Part shown: piece after piece, positions 16,604-26,398 of the stretch
Position numbering within the stretch: the stretch's first letter is position 1
Layout of the letters: each line of letters begins with the position of its first letter
NCBI RefSeq assembly: GCF_030693625.1
Contig: NZ_JAUYAF010000056.1
Span: 1-40,297, forward strand
From: Phenylobacterium sp.
Lineage (GTDB): Bacteria; Pseudomonadota; Alphaproteobacteria; Caulobacterales; Caulobacteraceae
DNA: 40,297 nt
Reading direction: 5' to 3'
The notes under the pieces: model-generated
What the model saw: the letters and a program-made list of their open reading frames with translations, nothing else
Told to the model about the DNA's origin: nothing
Databases searched by the model: none
Position numbers and translations under genes: made by a program

Positions 16604-17449
16604 ATGAACGCGCCTGTCCGCCATCTTGTCCGTGACCGCGCCGCGCCGGAGCATCCCGAGCGACAGTATCTCGACCTGCTGGCCGACATCCTGGAGAACG
16701 GCGTGGAGCGCGGCGACCGCACCGGCACTGGCACGCTCGGCGTCTTCGGCCGCCAGATGCGGTTTGACCTGTCCCAGGGCTTCCCCCTGCTCACCACCAA
16801 GCAGCTGCACAGGAAGTCGATCTTCGTGGAGCTGCTGTGGTTCCTGAGGGGCGATACAAACGTTCGTTGGCTCCAGGAGCGCGGCGTCTCCATCTGGGAT
16901 GAGTGGGCCGATGCGAACGGCGAACTCGGCCCCGTCTACGGCAAGCAGTGGCGCTCCTGGACCGCCCCGGACGGCCGGGTGATCGACCAGATCGCCGCGG
17001 TGATCCACAGCCTGAAGACCAATCCCGACAGCCGCCGCCACATCGTCTCGGCCTGGAACCCGGCCGAGATCGAGGACATGGCCCTGCCCCCTTGCCACTG
17101 CCTCTTCCAGTTCTTCGTCGCCGACGGCAAGCTGTCGTGCCAGCTCTACCAGCGCTCCGCCGACGTCTTCCTGGGCGTGCCCTACAACATCGCCAGCTAC
17201 GCCCTGCTGACCATGATGATGGCCAAGGTGGTGGGCCTGCAGCCCGGCGAGTTCGTCCATACGCTCGGCGACGCCCACCTCTATCTGAACCACCTCGACC
17301 AGGCCCGCGAGCAACTGACCCGCGATCCCCTGCCCCTCCCGCGCCTGGAGATCGCCGACAAGGCCGACCTGTTTTCCTACGAGTACGAGGACTTCAAGCT
17401 GCGCGGCTACAAGGCCCACGAGAAGATCAGCGCGCCGATCGCGGTGTAA
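16604..17449 (+). CDS. thyA: Thymidylate synthase
   Basis: Makes dTMP from dUMP with 5,10-methylene-tetrahydrofolate as carbon and hydride donor, releasing dihydrofolate, which the folA product next to it recycles. The 281-residue product has the catalytic Cys164 in [10 protein letters not shown], the folate/dUMP residues [18 protein letters not shown] near the N-terminus, [20 protein letters not shown], the [20 protein letters not shown] segment and [10 protein letters not shown]. The ATG at 16604 gives an N-terminal extension of about 17 residues compared with E. coli ThyA, which is common. A palindromic repeat (17451-17559) separates it from folA. Confidence 0.97.
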   Translation: MNAPVRHLVRDRAAPEHPERQYLDLLADILENGVERGDRTGTGTLGVFGRQMRFDLSQGFPLLTTKQLHRKSIFVELLWFLRGDTNVRWLQERGVSIWDEWADANGELGPVYGKQWRSWTAPDGRVIDQIAAVIHSLKTNPDSRRHIVSAWNPAEIEDMALPPCHCLFQFFVADGKLSCQLYQRSADVFLGVPYNIASYALLTMMMAKVVGLQPGEFVHTLGDAHLYLNHLDQAREQLTRDPLPLPRLEIADKADLFSYEYEDFKLRGYKAHEKISAPIAV

Positions 17450-17450
17450 A

Positions 17451-17559
17451 CCCGCACATCCCGGCGAAGGCCGGGACCCAGATGCATCCGCCGCATTCCG
17501 GATTCCTGGCTCAGTCCTGACTTAAGGTCTGGATCCCGGCCTTCGCCGGGACGAGCGGG
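17451..17559. repeat. Palindromic repeat A (thyA-folA)
   Basis: Arms TCCCGGCGAAGGCCGGGA plus CCCAGA (17459-17482) and their complement (17528-17551) pair at 23 of 24 positions; CCCG/CGGG ends frame the unit. The core contains TTCCGGATTCCTGGCT (17496-17511), which recurs inverted in repeat D at 28068-28083. It would make a long hairpin in any thyA-folA transcript. Confidence 0.8.
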
Positions 17560-17583
17560 GGAGAGTCAGGTTATGAATTCCCC

Positions 17584-18099
17584 ATGACACCGATCCTCAC
17601 CGCCGGCCCCATCGCGCGCGCCTCCAATGGCGTCATCGGCCGGGGCGGCGAGCTGCCCTGGCGGCTGAAGACCGACCTGGCCAACTTCCGCGCCGTCACC
17701 ATGGGCAAGCCGGTGATCATGGGCCGCAAGACCTGGCAGAGCCTGCCCAAGGCGCCCCTGCCCGGCCGCACCAATATCGTGGTCTCCCGCGACGGCTCCT
17801 TCGAGGCCAAGGGGGGCCTGGTCTGCGAGGAGCTGAGCGAGGCGCTGTCCATCGCCCGCGAGCAGGCTGAGGAGGATGGCCAGGAGGAATTCTGCGTCAT
17901 CGGCGGCGCCTCCCTGTTCGAACTGGTCCTGCCCCGGGCGCGCCGCATCTACCTCACCGAGGTCCATGCCGACGTCGAGGGCGACGTCGTCCTTAAGGGC
18001 TTCGACGAAAGCCAGTGGAAGGAAGTCAGCGCCCAGGACCATCCGGCCGGCGAGGACGACGAGTATCCCTTCACGATCCGGGTGCTCGAGCGGCGCTGA
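17584..18099 (+). CDS. folA: Dihydrofolate reductase
   Basis: Reduces dihydrofolate to tetrahydrofolate with NADPH. The 171-residue protein has the DHFR signature GVIGRGGELPWRLKTDLANF (residues 16-35) with the substrate-site LPW at 24-26 and the acidic Asp31, GKPVIMGRKTWQSL (41-54) with the NADPH-binding loop, and the C-terminal IGGASLFELVLPRARRIYLT. It is slightly longer than the E. coli enzyme (159). The ATG at 17584 is the first plausible start. The thyA-folA order couples dTMP synthesis to folate recycling and is common; the repeat between them may limit co-expression. Confidence 0.95.
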   Translation: MTPILTAGPIARASNGVIGRGGELPWRLKTDLANFRAVTMGKPVIMGRKTWQSLPKAPLPGRTNIVVSRDGSFEAKGGLVCEELSEALSIAREQAEEDGQEEFCVIGGASLFELVLPRARRIYLTEVHADVEGDVVLKGFDESQWKEVSAQDHPAGEDDEYPFTIRVLERR

Positions 18100-18164
18100 G
18101 TTTGGGGGCTGGCCTCACGCCGGGGAACCGACCCATAGTGGCAGAAAATCGTGGGGAGACGAAC

Positions 18165-19076
18165 ATGGACATGCAGCTGGTGGCTGAGGGTTTCGAGTTT
18201 CCCGAGGGCCCCATCGCCATGAACGACGGCTCGGTGATCCTCACCGAGATCAAGGCCCAGCGCCTGACCCGCGTCACCCCGGACGGAACCAGGACCACGG
18301 TGGTGGAGACCGGCGGCGGCCCCAATGGGGCGGCCATCGGCCCGGACGGCGCGATCTACATCACCAACAACGGCGGCTCCTTCGAGTGGCTGGACAATGG
18401 CGGCCTGACCATCCCCGGCCCCACGCCCGCCAGCCACACCGGCGGCTCGATCCAGCGGTTTGACCTGGCCACCGGCAAGCTGACAACCCTCTACGACGCC
18501 TGCGACGGCAAGCGGCTGGTGGGCCCCAACGACCTCGTCTTCGACAGGCAGGGCGGCTTCTGGTTCTCCGACCACGGCTGTTCCACGCCCGACGGCCGCA
18601 AGTTCGGGGCGCTCTACTACGCCAAGACCGACGGCAGCCACATCAGCCGCCAGCGCGACCACCTGATCTCTCCCAATGGCGTGGGCCTCTCGCCCGATGA
18701 GAAGGTGGTCTACCTGGCCGACACCAACCTCGGCCGGCTCTGGGCCTTCGACGTCGCCGAGGTGGGCGTGCTGGGTCCGCCCGCGGGCTTCGCGCCCGGC
18801 CGGGTGGTGGCCAACATGCCCGGCTACCAGCTGTTCGACAGCCTGGCGGTCGAGGCCTCGGGCAAGGTCTGCGTGGCCACCATCATCAACGGCGGGATCA
18901 CCGCCATCGATCCGGACGGGTCCCACGAGCACTTCGCCTTCCCCGACCTGATCGTGACCAACATCTGCTTTGGCGGCGCCGACATGCGCGACGCCTGGGT
19001 GACCTGCTCGGCCACCGGCAAGCTGTTCAAGGCGCGCTGGCCCCGGGCCGGCCTCAAGCTCAACTTCAACGCCTAG
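18165..19076 (+). CDS. SMP-30/gluconolactonase-family hydrolase
   Basis: A 303-residue six-bladed beta-propeller protein of the SMP-30/gluconolaconase/LRE family, Ca2+-dependent lactonases. The N-terminal metal-site glutamate is in AEGFEFPEGPIAMNDG, with further family segments GGGPNGAAIGPDGAIYITNN, GPNDLVFDRQGGFWFSDHG and SPNGVGLSPDEKVVYLADT. In such enzymes a Glu, two Asn/Asp and an Asp bind the metal; the residues in PEGP, GPND and SPNG positions are present. The substrate (sugar or other lactone) cannot be told. The ATG at 18165 follows GGGGAG; the open frame reaches back into folA without similarity. The nearby acyl-CoA enzymes make a catabolic role plausible. Confidence 0.85.
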   Translation: MDMQLVAEGFEFPEGPIAMNDGSVILTEIKAQRLTRVTPDGTRTTVVETGGGPNGAAIGPDGAIYITNNGGSFEWLDNGGLTIPGPTPASHTGGSIQRFDLATGKLTTLYDACDGKRLVGPNDLVFDRQGGFWFSDHGCSTPDGRKFGALYYAKTDGSHISRQRDHLISPNGVGLSPDEKVVYLADTNLGRLWAFDVAEVGVLGPPAGFAPGRVVANMPGYQLFDSLAVEASGKVCVATIINGGITAIDPDGSHEHFAFPDLIVTNICFGGADMRDAWVTCSATGKLFKARWPRAGLKLNFNA

Positions 19077-19082
19077 GCCGCC

Positions 19083-19244
19083 GTGGATACCCTGCTGATC
19101 ATTCTCGTGGCGGTGGGCGTGCTGGGCCTCGTCTTCAGCTTTTCGGCCGGCAAGTCCCGGCGCAAGAACAAGAACGGCGACGACGGCGGCGGCGGCGGCT
19201 ACGCCAGCGGCGATGGCGGCGGCGACGGCGGCGGCGGCGACTGA
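19083..19244 (+). CDS. Small single-helix membrane protein with a Gly/Asp-rich tail
   Basis: A 53-codon gene: an N-terminal hydrophobic helix (TLLIILVAVGVLGLVFSF), a basic stop-transfer segment (KSRRKNKN), then a tail of Gly and Asp only broken by YAS (GDDGGGGG, GDGGGDGGGGD). The GTG at 19083 lies 6 nt after the lactonase stop. The design of helix, basic patch and Gly/Asp tail is seen in small proteins of many proteobacteria, without known function to me. The acidic tail could bind divalent cations, which is a guess. The even codon structure up to a clean stop supports a real gene, though the GC-rich tail is low-complexity. Confidence 0.55.
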   Translation: MDTLLIILVAVGVLGLVFSFSAGKSRRKNKNGDDGGGGGYASGDGGGDGGGGD

Positions 19245-19297
19245 TCAAAATTCGACATCCGGCGCCATGAGCGACGGAGCGACAAGGGAGAGAGACG

Positions 19298-20896
19298 ATG
19301 GCGTGGAATTTCGGAGACATCCTGGACGCGGTCGGCGGGGCGGTTCCGCCTGAGGCGCCGGCCTTCATCCATGGCGAGCGCGTGATCAACTGGGGCCAGG
19401 CCAACCAGATCACCAACAGCCTGGCCCGGGGCCTGATCGCCCGCGGCTCCCAGCCCGGCGACAAGATCGCCATCTACATGCGCAACCGGCCGGAATACCT
19501 GCTGACTGTCGCGGCCGGGTGGAAGGCGCGCCTGACCCACGTCAACGTCAACTACCGCTACACGCCCCAGGAGGTCTGGTACATCTTCGACAATTCCGAC
19601 GCCCAGACCGTGGTCTATTCGTCGGAATTCCGTGACGCCGTGGCCGAGATCCGCCCGCGCCTGCCGGGCGTGAAGACCTGGATCGAGGTCGGTGAAACCA
19701 CCGCCCCCTTCGCCGAGGCCTTCGACACCCTGGCCGCCGAGGGCAATGGCGGCCCCCTCGACATCGAGCGCTCGGGCGACGACCAGTTCTTCATCTACAC
19801 CGGCGGCACCACTGGCATGCCCAAGGGCGTGATGTGGACCCACAACGACCTGCGCGAGATCACCCTGGCCCCGGCCCGCGCCATGGGCCCGGTCCCGGAA
19901 ACCCTCGAGGCGCTGGCCGCCGCCACCCGCGCCGCCGGCCCCGGCGGCCGCATCCTGCCGGCCCCGCCCCTGATGCACGGCACCGGCCTGCTGACCTCCA
20001 TGGGCGCCATGATGTCGGGCGGCTGCGTCGTCACCCTGGAGGGACAGACCTTCGATCCCGTCGAACTGCTGGAGACCATCGACCGCCACAAGCCCCAGTC
20101 CCTGGTCCTGGTGGGCGACAGCTTCGCCAAGCCCCTGCTCAACACCCTCAACGCCAACCCCGGCAAGTACGACCTCTCCAGCGTCGCGGTGGTCGTGTCC
20201 TCCGGCGTGATGTGGAGCCTGGAGGTCAAGCAGGGCCTGCTGGAGCACATGCCCGGCGCCATGCTCAGCGACGCCTTCTCCTCCTCCGAGGCGCTCGGCA
20301 TGGGCGCGTCGGTGATGATGAAGGGCGGCGAGGCCCCCACCGCCAAGTTCATGCTGGGCGAGCGCTGCAAGGTGTTCGACGAGAACGACGAGCCGGTGGA
20401 GCCTGGCTCGGGGGTGTCGGGCATGATCGCCATCAAGGGGCCCAACCCGCTCGGCTACTACAAGGACGAGGAGAAGACGGCGCGCACCTTCCGGACCATC
20501 AAGGGTGAGCGCTACTCCATCCCCGGCGACTGGTGCCTGGTGGAGGCCGACGGGACCCTGACCCTGCTGGGCCGCGGCAGCGCCTGCATCAACACCGCCG
20601 GCGAGAAGGTCTTCCCCGAGGAGGTCGAGGAGGCCCTGAAGACCCACCCCTCCGTCGAGGACGCCCTGGTCATCGGCCTGCCCGACGAGAAGTGGGGCCA
20701 GTCGGTCACCGGCGTCATCCGCCTGTCGGAGGGCGCCAGCCTGGATGAGGACCTGCTGCGGGCCCACGTCCGCATGGCGCTCGCCGGCTACAAGACTCCC
20801 AAGCGGATCGTCGCCACCACGGAAATCCTGCGCGCCAGCAACGGCAAGGCCGACTACCCCACCGCCAAGTCGATCGCCGAGACGGCGTTGGGGTAG
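19298..20896 (+). CDS. Fatty-acyl-CoA synthetase / AMP-dependent ligase
   Basis: A 532-residue member of the ANL superfamily; activates a carboxylic acid to an acyl-AMP and then an acyl-CoA. The P-loop-like motif is YTGGTTGMPKGVMW (about 166-179), followed by the substrate-site region and the hinge and C-terminal domain: GDWCLVEADGTLTLLGRGS (A8 region), INTAGEKVFPEEVEEAL, and the terminal SNGKADYPTAK with the catalytic Lys. The sequence resembles long-chain or sterol-type acyl-CoA ligases, but the substrate is not set. The ATG at 19298 has AAGGGAGAGA upstream. It stands before a block of repeats (20905-21114), with an oxidoreductase on the other strand, and with P450 and acyl-CoA dehydrogenase genes nearby. 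Confidence 0.92.
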   Translation: MAWNFGDILDAVGGAVPPEAPAFIHGERVINWGQANQITNSLARGLIARGSQPGDKIAIYMRNRPEYLLTVAAGWKARLTHVNVNYRYTPQEVWYIFDNSDAQTVVYSSEFRDAVAEIRPRLPGVKTWIEVGETTAPFAEAFDTLAAEGNGGPLDIERSGDDQFFIYTGGTTGMPKGVMWTHNDLREITLAPARAMGPVPETLEALAAATRAAGPGGRILPAPPLMHGTGLLTSMGAMMSGGCVVTLEGQTFDPVELLETIDRHKPQSLVLVGDSFAKPLLNTLNANPGKYDLSSVAVVVSSGVMWSLEVKQGLLEHMPGAMLSDAFSSSEALGMGASVMMKGGEAPTAKFMLGERCKVFDENDEPVEPGSGVSGMIAIKGPNPLGYYKDEEKTARTFRTIKGERYSIPGDWCLVEADGTLTLLGRGSACINTAGEKVFPEEVEEALKTHPSVEDALVIGLPDEKWGQSVTGVIRLSEGASLDEDLLRAHVRMALAGYKTPKRIVATTEILRASNGKADYPTAKSIAETALG

Positions 20897-20904
20897 CCCG
20901 CTTT

Positions 20905-20935
20905 CCTTCTCCCCTTGCGGGGTCGGATGAGAGGT
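20905..20935. repeat. Type-2 repeat, internally deleted copy G
   Basis: CCTTCTCCCCTTGCGG joined to GGTCGGATGAGAGGT matches both ends of the full repeat at 39938-39991 but lacks the ~22 nt between. It lies just after the acyl-CoA synthetase stop. Confidence 0.6.
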
Positions 20936-20960
20936 ACATCCCCATCCGGAAAACCCATCA

Positions 20961-21055
20961 CGTCATCCCGGGCGAAGCGCAGCGAAGACCCGGGACCCAG
21001 GGGCGGAGCGCTCGGCCCCTGGGTCCCGGATCGCCTACCGGCGTCCGGGATGACG
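20961..21055. repeat. Palindromic repeat B
   Basis: Outer arms CGTCATCCCGG (20961-20971) and CCGGGATGACG (21045-21055) and a perfect inner 15-bp stem CCGGGACCCAGGGGC (20990-21004)/GCCCCTGGGTCCCGG (21015-21029). It is the same type as repeat C at 23697-23791, between two convergent genes. Confidence 0.8.
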
Positions 21056-21084
21056 GCGATGTTGTTCTGAGAGCGGACTCCACG

Positions 21085-21114
21085 CCCTCATCCGACCGGT
21101 CGCTGACCGGCCAC
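21085..21114. repeat. Type-2 repeat fragment H (inverted)
   Basis: CCCTCATCCGACC, then a CCGGTC/GACCGG hairpin, then GCCAC. The order and spacing equal the reverse complement of the repeat at 39938-39991, but the hairpin bases differ while pairing is kept. Confidence 0.55.
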
Positions 21115-21124
21115 ACTTGGGGCC

Positions 21125-22225
<1,101 letters not shown>

Positions 22226-22414
22226 GGGCGATCCAGTCAAACATCTGTTCGAGAAGCGACCGTTACAGCACGGTCGTGCGCTTTCGTCTGTACAGTTTTT
22301 CTGCGAACCGGCCCCGCCCCGCTGGAGCGGCCCCTTGCCTTGCGGCTCAGCCTCAAGCATTCTTGTCTGAACAGTGATAAGATAGCCGCTCCAGACGGCT
22401 TCGGAGGACACCTG

Positions 22415-23692
22415 ATGAGCGACGGCAACATCGACCTGAAGGCGGAAGCCAGGGCGCGCGCCTATTCCATGCCGCTGGACGACATTAACCCCACCGACAT
22501 CGAGCTGTGGCGCACCGAGACCATGTGGCCCTACTTCGAGCGCCTGCGGAAGGAGGACCCGGTCCACCTGCATCCGCCTGAGCACCACGAGGACGGCGCC
22601 TTCTGGTCGGTGACCAAGTACAACGACATCATGGCCGTCGACACCAACCACGAGGCCTTCTCCTCGGAGCCGTCGATCACGATCTTCGACCCCAAGGAAG
22701 ACTTCACCCTTCCGATGTTCATCGCGATGGACCCGCCCAAGCACGACGTCCAGCGCAAGACCGTCAGCCCCATCGTCTCGCCACACAACCTGCAGATTCT
22801 GGAGCCCCTCATCCGCCAGCGGATCCAGAACACCCTGGACGCCCTGCCGATCAACGAGCCCTTCGACTGGGTCGACCGCGTCTCCATCGAGCTCACCACC
22901 CAGATGTTGGCGACCCTGTTCGACTTCCCCTGGGAAGACCGCCGCAAGCTGACGCGCTGGTCCGACGTGGCCACGGCGGGCCCGGAGTCGGGCCTGTTCA
23001 GTTCCGATGACCCCGAGATCGTCGAGGCCGAGCGGAAGATGGAGCTGTTCGAATGCGTGGACTACTTCAGCCGCCTGTGGGCTGAGCGCATCGCCCAGCC
23101 GCCCAAGGGCGACCTGATCTCCATGCTGGCCCACGGCGAGGCCACCAAGGACATGGATCGCATGGAGTATCTGGGAAACCTGATCCTGCTGATCGTCGGC
23201 GGCAACGACACCACCCGCAACTCCATGACGGGCTCGGTCTGGGCCCTGAACCAGAACCCCGACCAGTACGACAAGCTGCGCGCCAACCCTGAGCTGGTGC
23301 CCTCCATGGTCTCGGAGACCATCCGCTGGCAGACGCCTCTGGCCCACATGCGCCGCACCGCGACGCGGGATGTCGAGCTGGGCGGCAAGACCATCAAGAA
23401 GGGCGACAAGGTCATCATGTGGTACGCCTCGGGCAACCGGGACGAAGACGTGATCGAGAACCCGAACGCCTACATCATCGACCGCGAACGCCCCCGTCAG
23501 CACCTCTCCTTCGGCTTCGGCATCCACCGCTGCGTTGGCAACCGCCTGGCCGAGCTGCAGCTGAAGATCCTCTGGGAAGAGATCCTGGCCCGCTTCCCCA
23601 CCATCAAGGTCGTGGAAGAACCCAAGCGCGTGCCCTCGGCCTTCGTGAAGGGCTACGAGAGCATGACGGTGATCATTCCGTCGAAGAACTGA
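22415..23692 (+). CDS. Cytochrome P450, CYP153-like
   Basis: A 425-residue soluble bacterial P450. The I-helix oxygen-binding motif is GGNDTTRN (starting at residue 262), the ExxR is Glu301-Arg304 (ETIRWQTPLAHMRRTA), and the haem-thiolate Cys373 is in FGFGIHRCVGNRLAELQ. Long stretches such as FIAMDPPKHDVQRKTVSPIV, VDRVSIELTTQMLATLFDFP and LAHMRRTA match my memory of the CYP153 family, terminal hydroxylases of alkanes and fatty acids that take electrons from a ferredoxin and its reductase. No ferredoxin or reductase gene is in the window. GGAGG lies upstream of the ATG at 22415. The neighbouring acyl-CoA ligase and dehydrogenase fit a hydrocarbon or lipid catabolic role, which is inference. 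Confidence 0.92.
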   Translation: MSDGNIDLKAEARARAYSMPLDDINPTDIELWRTETMWPYFERLRKEDPVHLHPPEHHEDGAFWSVTKYNDIMAVDTNHEAFSSEPSITIFDPKEDFTLPMFIAMDPPKHDVQRKTVSPIVSPHNLQILEPLIRQRIQNTLDALPINEPFDWVDRVSIELTTQMLATLFDFPWEDRRKLTRWSDVATAGPESGLFSSDDPEIVEAERKMELFECVDYFSRLWAERIAQPPKGDLISMLAHGEATKDMDRMEYLGNLILLIVGGNDTTRNSMTGSVWALNQNPDQYDKLRANPELVPSMVSETIRWQTPLAHMRRTATRDVELGGKTIKKGDKVIMWYASGNRDEDVIENPNAYIIDRERPRQHLSFGFGIHRCVGNRLAELQLKILWEEILARFPTIKVVEEPKRVPSAFVKGYESMTVIIPSKN

Positions 23693-23696
23693 CCAG

Positions 23697-23791
23697 CGTC
23701 ATCCCGGCCGCAGCAAAGCGGAGAGCCGGGACCCAGGGGCCGCGATCAATCCCCTGGGTCCCGGGTCTCCCTGCGGTCGCCCGGGATGACG
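23697..23791. repeat. Palindromic repeat C
   Basis: Outer arms CGTCATCCCGG (23697-23707) and CCGGGATGACG (23781-23791), inner 14-bp stem CCGGGACCCAGGGG (23726-23739)/CCCCTGGGTCCCGG (23751-23764). It starts 4 nt after the P450 stop and may help end that transcript. Same type as repeat B. Confidence 0.8.
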
Positions 23792-23954
23792 TGGGTTTTC
23801 AATCTGCCCCCTGCCGCACTGAGCTTCACGCCATGAGCCCGATCTCGCCCCCCCTCGTATGACGCCTCTCAACTGATCAGGTGAGACGCCGCGCGCGCCG
23901 CGCGGTCCTTGGGCGCCTTTCCGGCGTCGGCGATACGAACTAGAGACCAAGCTC

Positions 23955-25178
23955 ATGACCACCCCGACCCCCGACTGGGCCGCGCGCTTCTCCGAGCGGA
24001 TGACCCGCGTCCGCGCCAGCGAAATCCGCGAGCTGCTGAAGCTGCTGGATCAGCCCGACATCCTCTCCTTCGCCGGCGGCATACCCGATCCCAGCCTGTT
24101 CCCCGCTGACCAGATCAAGGCGGCCTACGACGCCATCCTGGCCGACCCGGAGCAGTCCCGCGCCGCCCTGCAGTACTCCGTGAGCGAGGGCTACCTGCCC
24201 CTGCGCCGCTGGATCGCGCAACGCATGGCCCTGAACGGGGTCGAATGCGACGAGGACAACATCATCCTCACCGCCGGCTCGCAGCAGGCCCTCGACCTGA
24301 TCGGCAAGCTGTTCCTGACCCGCGGCGACACGGTGATGGTGGCCAGGCCCACCTATCTGGGCGCCCTGCAGGCCTTCAACGCCTACGAGCCGGCCTATCT
24401 CGACCTGCCCGAACGCGCCCTGCGCGACGGCGTGGACGCCGCCGCCCTGATGGCCGGCCGCGAGCCCAATCCCCTCGGCTACTTCGTCCCCGACTTCGCC
24501 AACCCCACCGGCGAGAGCCTGACGCTCCCGGAACGCGAGGCCCTGCTGGACCTGGCGGCCGAGCTGGACATGACCCTGATCGAGGACGCCGCCTATCGGG
24601 AACTGCGCTTCGACGGCGAGGCCCTGCCCACCCTGCTGGCCCTCGACATCGGCCGCGCCGGCTCCATCGAGGCGGCCCGCACCCTCTTCTGCGGCACCTT
24701 CTCCAAGACCATCTCGCCGGCTCTGCGCATCGGCTGGGTCTGCGGTCCCAAGGCGGTGATCGAGAAACTGGTCCTGCTGAAGCAGGGCTGCGACCTGCAC
24801 GTCTCCACCATCAACCAGATGGCTATCCACGCCACGGTGTCGGAGGGCTACGAGCAGAACCTGGGCGCCCTGCGCACCGCCTATGGCGCCAAGGCCGCCG
24901 CCACCCTGGCCGCCCTGGAGCGCCACATGCCGGCAGGCGTCACCTGGTCGAGGCCGCAGGGCGGCATGTTCGTCTGGCTGTGGCTGCCGCAAGGCATGGA
25001 CGGCAAGGTCCTGCTGGAACGGTCCCTGGCCGAGGAGCGCGTCGCCTTCGTGCCCGGCGAACCCTTCTTCGCCGAGGTCCCCACCGCCAACGCCATCCGC
25101 CTCAGCTACTCCCTGCCCACCGACGCGGAGATCGAGGACGGGGTGAGGCGCCTGGCCGCGTTGATCGCGCGGTCGTAG
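23955..25178 (+). CDS. PLP-dependent class I/II aminotransferase
   Basis: A 407-residue fold-type I aminotransferase. It starts with the segment RELLKLLDQPDILSFAGGIP, typical of the LysN/2-aminoadipate and kynurenine-type subgroup, has GSQQALDLIGKLFL for cofactor phosphate contacts, the FANPTG motif (about residue 178), Asp in IEDAAYREL, and the Schiff-base Lys251 in FCGTFSKTISPALRIGWV, with the C-terminal carboxylate-binding Arg in AIRLSYSL. The substrate (aromatic, branched or 2-aminoadipate) is uncertain. The ATG at 23955 is the family-like start. A GC-only hairpin (23889-23905) lies upstream. It is convergent with the serine hydrolase gene across a repeat. Confidence 0.9.
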   Translation: MTTPTPDWAARFSERMTRVRASEIRELLKLLDQPDILSFAGGIPDPSLFPADQIKAAYDAILADPEQSRAALQYSVSEGYLPLRRWIAQRMALNGVECDEDNIILTAGSQQALDLIGKLFLTRGDTVMVARPTYLGALQAFNAYEPAYLDLPERALRDGVDAAALMAGREPNPLGYFVPDFANPTGESLTLPEREALLDLAAELDMTLIEDAAYRELRFDGEALPTLLALDIGRAGSIEAARTLFCGTFSKTISPALRIGWVCGPKAVIEKLVLLKQGCDLHVSTINQMAIHATVSEGYEQNLGALRTAYGAKAAATLAALERHMPAGVTWSRPQGGMFVWLWLPQGMDGKVLLERSLAEERVAFVPGEPFFAEVPTANAIRLSYSLPTDAEIEDGVRRLAALIARS

Positions 25179-25183
25179 GAGAT

Positions 25184-25246
25184 GCTCCCCTCCTGGGGGA
25201 GCTGGCGCACAGCGCCGCCACATCGGCGCTGCACCTGGGGAGGACC
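25184..25246. repeat. Type-3 double-hairpin repeat
   Basis: Two hairpins in a row: GCTCCCC (25184-25190)/GGGGAGC (25196-25202) and AGCGCCG (25211-25217)/CGGCGCT (25224-25230), ending CACCTGGGGAGG. It fills the gap between two convergent genes and could act as a bidirectional terminator. Confidence 0.65.
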
Positions 25247-25249
25247 TAG

Positions 25250-26398
25250 CTAGTCCAGCCCGTAGGCCCCGCGCTCCAGCGCCCGGAGCAGGGACAGCAC
25301 CTCGGGATCAGCGAACGGGAGCAGCTGGGTCATCAGCACCCCGCCCTGCCCGGCCTCCGGGTCGGCCCAGTAGTAGGTGTTGGCCAGGCCCGCCCAGGCC
25401 AGGCTGCCGGCGCCGCGTCCGTCGCCGGTGGGCTCGGGCGTGATCATGGTGGCCAGGCCGTGGCCGGTGGCCATGTGCGGATAGAGGTCGAAGTCGTTGG
25501 ACATGGTGGCCATGGCCGACTTGATATAGCCGGCCTTGTGGGCCCCGCTATGGCTCTCCGACAGGCTGCGCAGGGTCCTGGCCGACAGCACCGGGCCGCC
25601 GTCTCCCAGCAGCATGCGCAGGAACTTGCCGTAGTCGGCCGCCGTCGAATAGAGCCCGCCGCCGCCCGACAGCACCTCGGGATTGGCCGGCAGGCCGAAG
25701 GGTATGGCGATCAGCGCCCCGTCCGGGCCTCGCACATGGACGCTGGCCTTGCGCGGCGCCTGGCCTTCGGACAGGGCGAATCCGGTGTCGAACATCGCCA
25801 GGGGCGCGAAGATGTTCTCCGCCAGATAGGCGTCCAGGCGCTGCCTGCTGGCCGCCTCGATGACGATGCCGGCCCAGTCGATGCCGATGCCGTAGATCCA
25901 GCCCTGGCCGGGGTCGAACATCAGCGGCTGGCGGTGGGCGGCGCGGCTGCCGGAGTTGGGATCCAGCGCCCCCTCGGTCTGGGAGAAGGCCAGGAATTCC
26001 GGATGGGAGAAGGTGTAGGCGAAGCCGGAAGTATGGCTCAGCAGCTGGCGCAGGGTGACGAAGCCCTTGGCGGGCCGCAGCCTGGGCTTGCCCTCGGCCA
26101 CGCCCTCCAGGACCTGCAGATCCTTCAAGTCCGGGCATAGCTCGCCCAGGTCACCGTCCAGGGTCAGCTTGCCGCGCTCCACCAGCTGCAGCGCCGCCAC
26201 TGACACCACCGCCTTGGTCATCGAGGCGATCCAGAACACGGTGGCGCCGTCCATCGCCGCCGGTTGACCGACAGCCCGGAGCCCCGCCGCGTGCTCGTAG
26301 GTCACACCGTCTCGGTCAGTGACCAGGGCCACCGCACCGGCGATCTTGCCCTCATCAACGGCCTTGGCCAGGGCCGCCTCGAAGGCCCGAAAGCTCAC
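25250..26398 (-). CDS. Serine hydrolase of the class C beta-lactamase/esterase family
   Basis: A 382-residue protein of the beta-lactamase (PF00144) family. The nucleophile motif SxxK is Ser59-Met-Thr-Lys62 (IASMTKAV). A Tyr in the WIYGIGIDWAG segment (Tyr169) is the likely general base, and HTSG (122-125) is the usual nearby motif. No signal peptide is seen, so it is probably cytoplasmic and an esterase (EstB-type) rather than an antibiotic-resistance enzyme. Its GTG start at 26398 overlaps the stop of the acyl-CoA dehydrogenase by 4 nt (GTGA), showing translational coupling in a minus-strand operon. Role in acyl-ester cleavage for the same pathway is inferred from the operon. Confidence 0.87.
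   Translation of the reverse strand: MSFRAFEAALAKAVDEGKIAGAVALVTDRDGVTYEHAAGLRAVGQPAAMDGATVFWIASMTKAVVSVAALQLVERGKLTLDGDLGELCPDLKDLQVLEGVAEGKPRLRPAKGFVTLRQLLSHTSGFAYTFSHPEFLAFSQTEGALDPNSGSRAAHRQPLMFDPGQGWIYGIGIDWAGIVIEAASRQRLDAYLAENIFAPLAMFDTGFALSEGQAPRKASVHVRGPDGALIAIPFGLPANPEVLSGGGGLYSTAADYGKFLRMLLGDGGPVLSARTLRSLSESHSGAHKAGYIKSAMATMSNDFDLYPHMATGHGLATMITPEPTGDGRGAGSLAWAGLANTYYWADPEAGQGGVLMTQLLPFADPEVLSLLRALERGAYGLD

Noticed and set aside
22226..23527. Upstream extension of the oxidoreductase frame across the P450 gene
   Set aside because: The frame is open, but this part has no similarity to the family and overlaps a clear P450 on the other strand; the ATG at 22225 is the right start.
25250..26398. 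Reading the serine hydrolase as an antibiotic-resistance beta-lactamase
   Set aside because: It lacks a signal peptide and is translationally coupled to an acyl-CoA dehydrogenase, so an esterase-type role is more likely.
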